A DNA stretch of 64,000 bases from Neotamlana nanhaiensis (GTDB lineage: Bacteria > Bacteroidota > Bacteroidia > Flavobacteriales > Flavobacteriaceae). The notes under the pieces are model-generated. The model was not told the DNA's origin, made no database searches, and saw only the letters and a program-made list of their open reading frames with translations. Below are positions 54,109 to 62,197 of the stretch, one piece after another; position 1 is the first letter of the stretch, and every line of letters starts with the position of its first letter. The position numbers and the translations under genes are program-made. Where the stretch lies: NCBI RefSeq assembly GCF_000943555.1, contig NZ_JTDV01000001.1, positions 62,001 through 126,000 of the forward strand. Direction: 5' to 3'.

Positions 54109-55080
54109 TTAAATTTTGAGCAGCTTCTTCCCGGTTTTATATATGCCATCTCGCGAAATTCCGTAGTAGTTAAAAATTTCAACCTGAGATCCTGTAACCG
54201 TATACTCATCTGGTATTCCCATAATTTTAAACGAATTCTTATAACCGTTTTGCATCAAATGTGAGGCGCAGGCTTCTCCCAATCCGCCATAAACCATATG
54301 TTCTTCCACGGTGATTATTGGTCGGCCATTTTCAGCTAAATTTTCTAATAATTTAACGTCCAGAGGTTTTATAGTATGCATGCTTACCACAGTTGTTTTT
54401 ATACCGTGTTCGTCTTCAAGCTTTTTTGCAGCTAACCACGCTGGGTAAACGGTTTCTCCACAGGCAATAATTGCTAAATCACCACCATTACGAACAATAC
54501 GCCCTTTTCCGAATTCAAAATCGCTATTAGTTTCATCTAAAAAAGGCATTGCTTTTTTACCAAAACGCATGTAAACGGGCTTATTATGCTTCGCTGCCAG
54601 TTTTACGGCTTGTTCGGTTTCAAAATTATCCGCAGGCGCAACAATTGTTATATTATTTATGGCTCTTAATGCCGCATAATCATGTAAGCTGTGATGTGTT
54701 GTGCCTAAAGCACCGTAACTTATACCAGAGCTAATACCAACTAAGGTTACCGGATTGTCGGAATAACAAACATCATTTTTAATTTGCTCTAAAGCACGTG
54801 CACTTAAAAAACATGCTGGAGATACAGCAAATGCTTTTTTTCCTGCAGAAGCCAAACCTGCAGCAACACCCACTAAGTTTTGCTCAGCAATACCAACTTC
54901 AACAATTTGGTTTGGATATTTTTGTGCAAAAGGCACAAGTTTTCCCGAACCACGGGAATCACTTGTTACCGCAATTATGTCTTTATCGGTTTCTGCCAAT
55001 TGTTGCATCGTTTCAGAAAAAACAACCTGATTAGCAATACCCATTTTTAAATCTTTCTCTTCAATTTTATCTAATTCCAT
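54109..55080 (-). CDS. Transketolase C-terminal subunit
   Basis: A 323 aa subunit equal to the pyrimidine-binding and C-terminal domains of transketolase. Motifs: VTSDSRGSGKL, IVEVGIAEQNLVGVAAGLA with the catalytic Glu, GALGTTHHSLHDYAALR, and KPVYMRFGKKA. It pairs with the N-terminal subunit gene 6 nt upstream. Split transketolases act in dedicated sugar pathways, including the apulose-4-phosphate branch of apiose use; whether this one does is inference. Confidence 0.92.
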   Translation of the reverse strand: MELDKIEEKDLKMGIANQVVFSETMQQLAETDKDIIAVTSDSRGSGKLVPFAQKYPNQIVEVGIAEQNLVGVAAGLASAGKKAFAVSPACFLSARALEQIKNDVCYSDNPVTLVGISSGISYGALGTTHHSLHDYAALRAINNITIVAPADNFETEQAVKLAAKHNKPVYMRFGKKAMPFLDETNSDFEFGKGRIVRNGGDLAIIACGETVYPAWLAAKKLEDEHGIKTTVVSMHTIKPLDVKLLENLAENGRPIITVEEHMVYGGLGEACASHLMQNGYKNSFKIMGIPDEYTVTGSQVEIFNYYGISRDGIYKTGKKLLKI

Positions 55081-55086
55081 AATAAT

Positions 55087-55911
55087 TTAAATAAGTGCTT
55101 CGGCTTCGTTTAATTCTGATAATGCCAATTCGTACTGCTCAGGAGTTGGCACACCATGATGCCATTTTAAGTTACGTTCCATATAACTCACACCTTTTCC
55201 TTTTACAGTATGCGCTATAATAAAGTTTGGTTTTCCGGCTTCTAATGGCCCGCTATTTAAAGCGGCTTCTAATTCTTCTAAATTATGTCCATCAACCTCT
55301 TTAACAGCCCAACCAAAAGACTGAAGTTTTTCGCTTACCGAATCGGTATTCATAACTTCACTATTGTCGCCTGTTATTTGTTGTTTATTATAATCCAGAA
55401 TAGCGTAAAGGTTATCTAATTTATAATGAGCAGCTGCCAGAAAAGCTTCCCAATTGGAACCTTCGGGCAATTCGCCATCGCCTAAAAGCGTATACACACG
55501 GTGCGTTTTACCATCTAACTTAGCAGAAATAGCTTCACCCACACAAATAGGTAAACCATGACCTAAAGCTCCTGTATTTTGCTCTACGCCGTTTACTTTT
55601 TTCGTGGGATGACCAATGTAATGCGATTTATGCTGGCAAAGTGTTTCTAAATCGGACATTGGGAAAAATCCGCGATCTGCTAATGTTACAAATAAAGCCT
55701 CAACGCAATGGCCTTTACTTTGTATGTAACGGTCTCGATTAGGATTTTTAAAATCGTTAGGATCTACATTTAAAACACGATTGTAAAGCACATTTAAAGT
55801 ATCGACACACGATAAACTTCCACCTGTATGACCTGCTTTGGCGTTATAAATGTATTTTAACAGGCTTTTTCTAAGAAAAACAGATTTTAACTTTAATTCT
55901 TTATTTGTCAT
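55087..55911 (-). CDS. Transketolase N-terminal subunit
   Basis: A 274 aa subunit carrying the TPP-binding domain. It has NAKAGHTGGSLSCVDTL, RDRYIQSKGHCVEALF, GALGHGLPICVGEAI, and GDGELPEGSNWEAF followed by LDYNKQQ as the TPP/Mg motif. The late WHHGVPTPEQY block completes the domain. It lies 6 nt before its C-terminal partner and 18 nt after the isomerase gene. The pair transfers C2 units between ketose phosphate and aldose. Confidence 0.92.
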   Translation of the reverse strand: MTNKELKLKSVFLRKSLLKYIYNAKAGHTGGSLSCVDTLNVLYNRVLNVDPNDFKNPNRDRYIQSKGHCVEALFVTLADRGFFPMSDLETLCQHKSHYIGHPTKKVNGVEQNTGALGHGLPICVGEAISAKLDGKTHRVYTLLGDGELPEGSNWEAFLAAAHYKLDNLYAILDYNKQQITGDNSEVMNTDSVSEKLQSFGWAVKEVDGHNLEELEAALNSGPLEAGKPNFIIAHTVKGKGVSYMERNLKWHHGVPTPEQYELALSELNEAEALI

Positions 55912-55929
55912 TTTCTAAAATGATTTTAT

Positions 55930-57345
55930 TTAACCTTTATGGTTATAAATTTCCCAGCCCATGTAATTACCAAGAGCTTCTTCTAAAATAGCACCTGTTT
56001 TTGAAGCATTCATTACAACATGATGTTCAAAACCATTTCTACAAACATGATTCATTAATCCTTGTAAGTTATTGATTTTAGCAACGGCTCGATTCCCAAA
56101 GGTATTTAACGGGTCGTCGGTTAATTCACCTTCACCAAAGTAGGCTTTAATAATGCCTTTTGGATCGTCGGTACTTATTCTTCCGTAGGTTAATGGCATT
56201 GCAGGTGTTCTTCCATCAAGAGCACCATAAGTATTTTCAACACCTACTGAAGTTCCCAAAATTGGCGCATTGCTAATTTCAATATCTGGAAGGAACGATT
56301 TTGCCCAATTTCCGCAATGAAATAGCACACATTTTTCGGGATCGTTTGCATAATTGTTATTCCAGTCTACCAAGGCACTTGGCGAACCTGATGCTAATTG
56401 CATGGCGTACATACTTAATGTACCTGTTACATCTACTTCGCAAGCTGATGGCAACATGTTTTCACTCATAATACTCATACTAGTACATACATTACAACCG
56501 TAGTTTTGCTGTAACGACGTCCAACATTGAATGGCCGTAGCGTCAAGCTGATATTCTTCTACATATTCTTTTAAAACGACATCGAGTTTTGCCATTTGAA
56601 TCATTGCTGCATCTGGCGTTTTACCTTTAGGAGCATAAGCGTTTATAGCCTCGATATGTTGCTTAACCGATGCGTCATCTTTAGTTAATTTTTCTGCTTT
56701 ACCTAAAATTTCCGATAAATCGGCTGTAACTACTGTAATTCCATTTCTTTGCAATATTTTTTCAGAAAAACGAACTGTATTAAAAGCTCCTGGACGTGCA
56801 CCAATGGCACCAATACGAATATTTTTTAAGCCTTTTACCACACGACAAACGGCTAAAAAATCTAGTAAATCTTTTTGAAATTCGGCATCTGTTGGAAAAG
56901 AAACATGATTACTTGTTAATGAATATTTTATACCGTATTGATATAAGTTATTACAAACCGAAATTTTACCGCACCAAGAATCACGACGATTAACCACATT
57001 CATTTTTGATAATTCGTCTGGGTATGCCTGTATTAAAACAGGAACATTTAAATTGGCTAACTTTAAAGTATCAGCAACACCTCGTTCGTCTCCAAAATTT
57101 GGAAGCAAAACGAGAATACCCGACAATTCTTCGCTATGCTTTTTAAACAATTCGGCACATTTTTGCGAATCTTTATACGTTTCGACACCACCTAATTTGG
57201 TATCAGAAGTTTCCAAAAGAATGGGTTTTATGTTCATTTTTGCAAAAACATCAATAATCTCCGTTCTTGCCTTTTCTACTAAACTATCAGGGAAAAAATC
57301 TCGATTTCCAATAATAATTCCAATGCTTAATGCTTGTTTCGACAT
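55930..57345 (-). CDS. L-fucose/L-arabinose isomerase-family protein
   Basis: A 471 aa aldose-ketose isomerase-like protein. Family marks are GIIIGNRDFFPDSL at the N-terminus, ILVLLPNFGDERGV, IGAIGARPGAFNTVRF, and the metal-site blocks ACEVDVTGTLSMYA and CVLFHCGNWAKSF. It would turn the imported aldose into the ketose for the FGGY kinase. It is the first gene of the catabolic operon and is preceded by two candidate regulatory sites. The aldose is not defined; apiose, arabinose or a deoxysugar are possible. Confidence 0.88.
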   Translation of the reverse strand: MSKQALSIGIIIGNRDFFPDSLVEKARTEIIDVFAKMNIKPILLETSDTKLGGVETYKDSQKCAELFKKHSEELSGILVLLPNFGDERGVADTLKLANLNVPVLIQAYPDELSKMNVVNRRDSWCGKISVCNNLYQYGIKYSLTSNHVSFPTDAEFQKDLLDFLAVCRVVKGLKNIRIGAIGARPGAFNTVRFSEKILQRNGITVVTADLSEILGKAEKLTKDDASVKQHIEAINAYAPKGKTPDAAMIQMAKLDVVLKEYVEEYQLDATAIQCWTSLQQNYGCNVCTSMSIMSENMLPSACEVDVTGTLSMYAMQLASGSPSALVDWNNNYANDPEKCVLFHCGNWAKSFLPDIEISNAPILGTSVGVENTYGALDGRTPAMPLTYGRISTDDPKGIIKAYFGEGELTDDPLNTFGNRAVAKINNLQGLMNHVCRNGFEHHVVMNASKTGAILEEALGNYMGWEIYNHKG

Positions 57346-57353
57346 GTTATATA

Positions 57354-57366
57354 TTTTCGTTTATTT
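57354..57366. promoter_or_regulatory. Candidate DeoR operator, copy 1
   Basis: The 13-mer TTTTCGTTTATTT lies 9 nt upstream of the isomerase ATG. The same 13-mer occurs on the opposite strand just upstream of the deoR gene (58229-58241). Shared sites at a regulator gene and its neighbouring operon suggest an operator, but only two copies exist. Confidence 0.35.
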
Positions 57367-57415
57367 AGTTTTTTTAATTGGTCGTTAAAATTAATGAATA
57401 CGATAAAAGTCATTA

Positions 57416-57446
57416 TTACTTTTTAAACGGCGGTCAATTTCATAAA
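57416..57446. promoter_or_regulatory. Conserved ~31-bp element, copy C, upstream of the isomerase operon
   Basis: Matches the copy at 41123-41153 at 24 of 31 positions. Core TTAAACGGCGGTCAA with the flank TTTCATAAA. It ends 71 nt upstream of the isomerase ATG at 57345, a distance like those of copies A and B. Confidence 0.55.
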
Positions 57447-57455
57447 AATGATTCG

Positions 57456-58223
57456 TTATGTTATGATAACTTCTATTTCATGTCTTTTAAACACTTTTTT
57501 ATCGTCTTCTTTTATTGCTGAATCTGTTATTAAGAAATCTATTAAGGATAACGCGCCCAAACTTGCCAATGCTGTTTTTCCTATTTTGGTACTATCGGCC
57601 ACTAAATAAGTAATATCAGCAGCGTCTATCATTGCTTTTTTAACCACTAAATCACTGATACTAGGATAAGTCAAACCTGACTTAAGGGATATTCCTGCGG
57701 TCGCCAAAAACAATTTTTGAACGTTTAATCCATTAAAAAAATCAGCTGCCTTTTGCCCAGTTAATGATAAAGTAGGCGGTTTAAATTCACCTCCGGTCAT
57801 AATCACTTCAATTCCTGGTTCGGTACCTAGCATTAGTGCAATATTTAATGCATTTGTTATCACGGTTAAGTTATTATAACCTTTAAGTTTTTTGGCAATT
57901 TCTGTAGTTGTACTTCCCGAATCTAAAATAATGGTATCGCCACTTTCAATAAAATCCAAACACTTAAAAGCTATTGTTTCTTTTAGCGCAAGGTTTTCCT
58001 GATTGACAAGTGCAAAATTCCTTACGTTGTCTTGCATATCTTTTAGAAATGCTCCACCATGTTCACGAACAATCAAATCTTTAGACTCTAGCTTTTCTAA
58101 ATCCTGCCTGATAGTAACCTCTGTAACCTTAAATAATTTGGCTAAATCAGCCACTTTTGCAGAACCGTCCTCTTTTAACAGTTCAATTATTTTTTCTCTT
58201 CTTTGGTTGGGTAATAATGCCAT
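57456..58223 (-). CDS. DeoR-family transcriptional regulator
   Basis: A 255 aa repressor starting at MALLPNQRREKIIELL (58223); an upstream Met at 58244 adds only seven residues. The N-terminal HTH is KVADLAKLFKVTEVTIRQDLEKLESK. The C-terminal sugar-phosphate-binding domain has FIESGDTIILDSGSTTTEIA, LTVITNALNIA, and LVADSTKIGKTALA. It probably responds to a phosphorylated intermediate of the neighbouring sugar pathway. It is transcribed in the same direction as the operon it precedes, with a 110-nt gap. Confidence 0.93.
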   Translation of the reverse strand: MALLPNQRREKIIELLKEDGSAKVADLAKLFKVTEVTIRQDLEKLESKDLIVREHGGAFLKDMQDNVRNFALVNQENLALKETIAFKCLDFIESGDTIILDSGSTTTEIAKKLKGYNNLTVITNALNIALMLGTEPGIEVIMTGGEFKPPTLSLTGQKAADFFNGLNVQKLFLATAGISLKSGLTYPSISDLVVKKAMIDAADITYLVADSTKIGKTALASLGALSLIDFLITDSAIKEDDKKVFKRHEIEVIIT

Positions 58224-58228
58224 AATGC

Positions 58229-58241
58229 AAATAAACGAAAA
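58229..58241. promoter_or_regulatory. Candidate DeoR operator, copy 2
   Basis: AAATAAACGAAAA, the reverse complement of the 13-mer at 57354-57366. It ends 6 nt upstream of the deoR ATG, where autorepression would be expected. Confidence 0.35.
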
Positions 58242-58451
58242 CAATCGTAAATTAACGAAGAACAGACAGTAAAATATAACTTAAAGACAGTTTTTCTCAT
58301 TAACCGATTTTTTAAAACCATTCTTCCTTTGCACAGAGCCCCCTGTTTTCTAAATTTTATATTTGGAATTTAATTATGGTGCTGGTAAAAGTTATAATTA
58401 AATCCTAATAAGAAGGTCGACCAAGCAATTAAAACCATTAAGTTTTTAGTT

Positions 58452-60815
58452 TTAAATATTGAGCCAGTAGGTCAACTTTGCCACTAAAGCTCTATTTCTT
58501 TTTTGAAAATTACTAAAAACCTCTGTATTGTAATTATCTGTCCACACCAAAAAGAAATCTGAAGCTGGAGCGAAACGCCATTGCAACCTAGTGTTGATAT
58601 TTAGATTGTTTAACCTGCTATTGTACTGTAAAAAAGTAGTCCAAAATAGTTTTTTGGAAAAAGTGAATTCTGTTCGTGGACCAACAAGCCAAAAATTTGC
58701 CTTTTTAAAATTTCCTCCAATATCAATTTTAGTATATTCACAATCCATTGCAATAGAACCAAACGGCTGAAATCTATACTTAATACCTCCTTCAATGCCA
58801 ACTTTTGTCCCTCCATAAAAACGTCCGGCATTTGGACTTATTTGATAAGAGAATGCCTTTCTTACATCAGATTCATAGGAAGCAGTAAAGACTGTATTTT
58901 TATGTTTTGTACCGGACTGAAAGAACAAATCGGTTGCTTGTATTCGTGTTGGATCAAAATTTCTCAACAAAGTAAAGTCCTTAAATTCGAAACTCACATC
59001 AAAATTATGATTATTTGAAAAACTCGTTTTTAAATCAAATTTCAGTTGCCATTCTTCCAAACCAAAATCTTCAATTATCGGGTTGTCATCTTTTCCTAAT
59101 TTGTAAAAAACCCGACTATCTGCCTGAAAAGTTATTTGAGCTATTTTTTTTGTCTTTGGGAAAAATCTAATATCAAACTCTGGACTAAACATAAGTATAT
59201 CTCTCCTAGGAACAAAACCCACTTCGGCATCAAATCCATCACCCACCAACAATGATACGATTTCAGCCCTAAATCGTCTACGGTTATATTCCAATTGAAA
59301 AAACGAATTATACTTCATTTGCTTGTCATCTGGTGTCATGGCTTTCATCACGCTTGCTTTTCCTAGCCAATAATTGTTTTTTGTGTTCAATGTATACTCA
59401 ATACCCGCAACACGGTCAAATGCATCCACGCTGTCACCAAATCTATTTGAATTAAAAGCTTGCTTGTTTACCAATATGAAAGCAATATTCGACCTATCAA
59501 ACACCTGTTGTTGGGCAGCTAAAACAGTATAATTAAAACTGGGCAAATCATTCTCTCTTTGAGATGCAGCCTGCAAAGACAACAAACCAATTCGCAATCT
59601 TTTATTGAGCTTACCACTTAATCTAAGTCCACCATAAATAGTGTTTTGAATATTGTTTTCGGTTAATGTATCAATTGACACACCTATTCTTCTGGAGAAA
59701 AACGGTCTGGCAGAATTGGTACCAAAACTTCCAAAAAGATCTGCATTTTCAAGAAAAAATTGCCGTTTCTCTGGAAGTGATATCTCAAACCTATCAAGAT
59801 TATTTACCTGCCCATCAACTTCTACTTGAGAAAAGTCGGGATTAATAGTCAAATCTAAGTTAAGACTCGACGTAATGCCTAGCTTTACATCGCCACCTAC
59901 ATCAAAGCTTGGTTGGAATTTTGTTTCTGACGGAATTTCATAATCTCTGGAAGCACCAATTAAGGTATAAGGAATCAAGGACACTCTTTGACTCGGTCTT
60001 TTAAGAGGTTGCTCCCATACGATATCAGCCGTAAAGTTTAAATTCATTAAATTGTTCTCCCGTGAAGTACCTGTCAAATTGGAAATCTCGTTGTTTTGCA
60101 CATCATTTCTGTAACAATTAAACCCCCATTTGGACGCTCCCTCCTTATACCTTATGGAACTAAAAGGAATTGCTAATTCGCAAACCCAATATCCATCATA
60201 GATTTTTGAATCACCATACCATTTGTTATCCCAAGAAATATCAATAGCATTACTATTCTTTCCCCCATTGGAAATAAGCGCTTCTTTTTGTGCTCCCATA
60301 GCATTTAGGCTAAACTGAAAAGCATTGGTTCTATCTAAGTAGGTATCGAAAATAAAATTTACATTGTCGTTTGTTGAAAAGCTAAAGTCTCTCTTTAAAG
60401 ACTCTACTCTAAAATTTTTACCAGATGAATAGCATTTTGCAGCGACATACAGAAAATTATCATCATAGCACATCATAATTTCCGTGTCGCCTATTGCATC
60501 AATATTATCCTTTGGAAAATATTGATTAAAACCTGAAACCAACTGAGATTGTCGCCAGGATAATTCATCCAAACTTCCATTAATCACAATTTTATCGGTA
60601 GTTTTTCTTATGTGAATTTGACTTATTTCCTCATTTTTTTTAGCACTCGCTGTGTGTTGGGAAAATAATAAAAACGGCATTATTAAAGCTAGGTTTACAC
60701 AAACAAACTTTACATAAAAAGCAAAACATGCTAACTCTATTTTTCGCGATAAAACACCATTAAACTGAGCACTCAACATTGCGAAAATCACAAATGCCTT
60801 TTTTAACACCTTCAT
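58452..60815 (-). CDS. CBM9/DUF5916 outer-membrane protein
   Basis: A 787 aa protein. The N-terminus is long with hydrophobic stretches (FVCVNLALIMPFLLFSQ), so the true signal start may be internal. Residues about 65-240 form a CBM9-like domain (KIVINGSLDELSWRQSQL, WGFNCYRNDVQNN). The rest is the DUF5916 barrel: TINPDFSQVEVDGQVNNLDRF, PEKRQFFLENADLF, and many alternating strands ending in an aromatic residue. Such proteins are predicted outer-membrane porin-like barrels linked to carbohydrate use. The role is unproven. Confidence 0.85.
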   Translation of the reverse strand: MKVLKKAFVIFAMLSAQFNGVLSRKIELACFAFYVKFVCVNLALIMPFLLFSQHTASAKKNEEISQIHIRKTTDKIVINGSLDELSWRQSQLVSGFNQYFPKDNIDAIGDTEIMMCYDDNFLYVAAKCYSSGKNFRVESLKRDFSFSTNDNVNFIFDTYLDRTNAFQFSLNAMGAQKEALISNGGKNSNAIDISWDNKWYGDSKIYDGYWVCELAIPFSSIRYKEGASKWGFNCYRNDVQNNEISNLTGTSRENNLMNLNFTADIVWEQPLKRPSQRVSLIPYTLIGASRDYEIPSETKFQPSFDVGGDVKLGITSSLNLDLTINPDFSQVEVDGQVNNLDRFEISLPEKRQFFLENADLFGSFGTNSARPFFSRRIGVSIDTLTENNIQNTIYGGLRLSGKLNKRLRIGLLSLQAASQRENDLPSFNYTVLAAQQQVFDRSNIAFILVNKQAFNSNRFGDSVDAFDRVAGIEYTLNTKNNYWLGKASVMKAMTPDDKQMKYNSFFQLEYNRRRFRAEIVSLLVGDGFDAEVGFVPRRDILMFSPEFDIRFFPKTKKIAQITFQADSRVFYKLGKDDNPIIEDFGLEEWQLKFDLKTSFSNNHNFDVSFEFKDFTLLRNFDPTRIQATDLFFQSGTKHKNTVFTASYESDVRKAFSYQISPNAGRFYGGTKVGIEGGIKYRFQPFGSIAMDCEYTKIDIGGNFKKANFWLVGPRTEFTFSKKLFWTTFLQYNSRLNNLNINTRLQWRFAPASDFFLVWTDNYNTEVFSNFQKRNRALVAKLTYWLNI

Positions 60816-60838
60816 ATACGCTCTTTTATATTTATTCT

Positions 60839-62179
60839 TTAATTAATACTGTTTAAATAATTTTCTAGCATAGTATAACCATATTCTGATACAATATTTC
60901 TATCTTCATCATCATCGGGGTTGAGTCCATTCTTTATTTCCCAATCATCAGGCATTCCATCCAAATCGGTATCTTTTGGTGATTTTTTGTTTTTTAACTC
61001 TGGCCAACCTCCTAAGTCTTCTTGACTTTTTATTATTTTACCCGATCGGTTTTTAATGCCTGCTACAATGCGCTCATCTACTGCGTCACGTTTTGGCAAA
61101 ACAGCTCCACCAAACTTCAAAACTTTATCATAGGCTTCAACAGCATCTTTAGTATTAATCAATCCTGTTTCAAAAGGTTTTGTTTGTTTGAAAGCTTCAA
61201 TCTGCTCTTCTTTCCATTCTTTATTAAATTTCACTAACCGCCATTGGTTTTTCGGACTGATTCCATCGTAATAATTCCCATGGAAATACCCTTGATTATA
61301 TGGAGATCCTGTTGAATACGCTATTCCGTTAGCCTTTGAATCTGCGCCAGGAATAAGATAATTGCCCACATAATTAATCTTAGCTACACTTACTTTATCT
61401 GCGTTATAACCGGCATGCCCTCCTCCCCAATTATAAATAACATTATTCCTGAAATCCAACAAAAGGCCTTCCGGATCTTCAGTATGTGGGTTTGAATCGT
61501 AGTTTCCAGGGCGTGGATTGCGTCCATAATTATGGGCATAAAGGTTGTACAAATAGCTGTATCGCGCACCACCCGTTCCTCTAATTAGAGAACCAAAACC
61601 ATGTCCATCAACATTTAAGCCTTCTGTAATATAGCACCATTGCACAGTAACATTAGTTAGGGTTGGCCTGTAGCTAGAAGTTGATAATACTTCATCCAAA
61701 CTCCAACTTGCTGAGCAGTGGTCTACAATAATGTTTTTTCCAAAGGATATATCAATGGCGTCTTTACCTTGATTAGTGCCACCTTCACCAAACTTTCCAT
61801 CACCCAAACGAACTCGAATATAACGGACGATAACATCATGTGTTAGTATTTTTAGAGTTTCACCCTTTAAACAAATGCCATCTCCAGGAGCTGTTTGTCC
61901 TGCAATGGTTATATAAGGGTTTTCTATATCCAATCTGCTTTTCAAATCAATGGTTCCCGAAACGGCAAAAACCACCGTACGCGCTCCTTCTTGCTCAACC
62001 GCCCAACGCAAACTGCCTTCTCCGTCATCATTTAAATTGGTGACATACAACACTTTTCCGCCCCGACCGCCTTTAGCATAAGCACCAAAGCCCTCTGCCG
62101 TCGGAAAAGCCAATTGCTGTGCCATTACTGCATTTAAGCTGAAAAACAAAACAAGCACTGTCAATTTTAATTTTTTCAT
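60839..62179 (-). CDS. Pectate lyase family 1
   Basis: A 446 aa secreted lyase with signal peptide (MKKLKLTVLVLFFSLNAVMA). The PL1 beta-helix starts LAFPTAEGFGAYAKGGRGG and includes TIAGQTAPGDGI, IVDHCSASWSLDEVLS, YAHNYGRNPRPG and NVIYNWGGGHAG. A calcium-type DTDLDGMPDDWEIKNGL segment is near the C-terminus, without a sorting domain. It is followed by DUF5916 23 nt downstream and preceded by the PL1-BNR fusion 18 nt upstream. Acts on homogalacturonan. Confidence 0.9.
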   Translation of the reverse strand: MKKLKLTVLVLFFSLNAVMAQQLAFPTAEGFGAYAKGGRGGKVLYVTNLNDDGEGSLRWAVEQEGARTVVFAVSGTIDLKSRLDIENPYITIAGQTAPGDGICLKGETLKILTHDVIVRYIRVRLGDGKFGEGGTNQGKDAIDISFGKNIIVDHCSASWSLDEVLSTSSYRPTLTNVTVQWCYITEGLNVDGHGFGSLIRGTGGARYSYLYNLYAHNYGRNPRPGNYDSNPHTEDPEGLLLDFRNNVIYNWGGGHAGYNADKVSVAKINYVGNYLIPGADSKANGIAYSTGSPYNQGYFHGNYYDGISPKNQWRLVKFNKEWKEEQIEAFKQTKPFETGLINTKDAVEAYDKVLKFGGAVLPKRDAVDERIVAGIKNRSGKIIKSQEDLGGWPELKNKKSPKDTDLDGMPDDWEIKNGLNPDDDEDRNIVSEYGYTMLENYLNSIN

Positions 62180-62197
62180 TTTGAACTGATTTAATTT

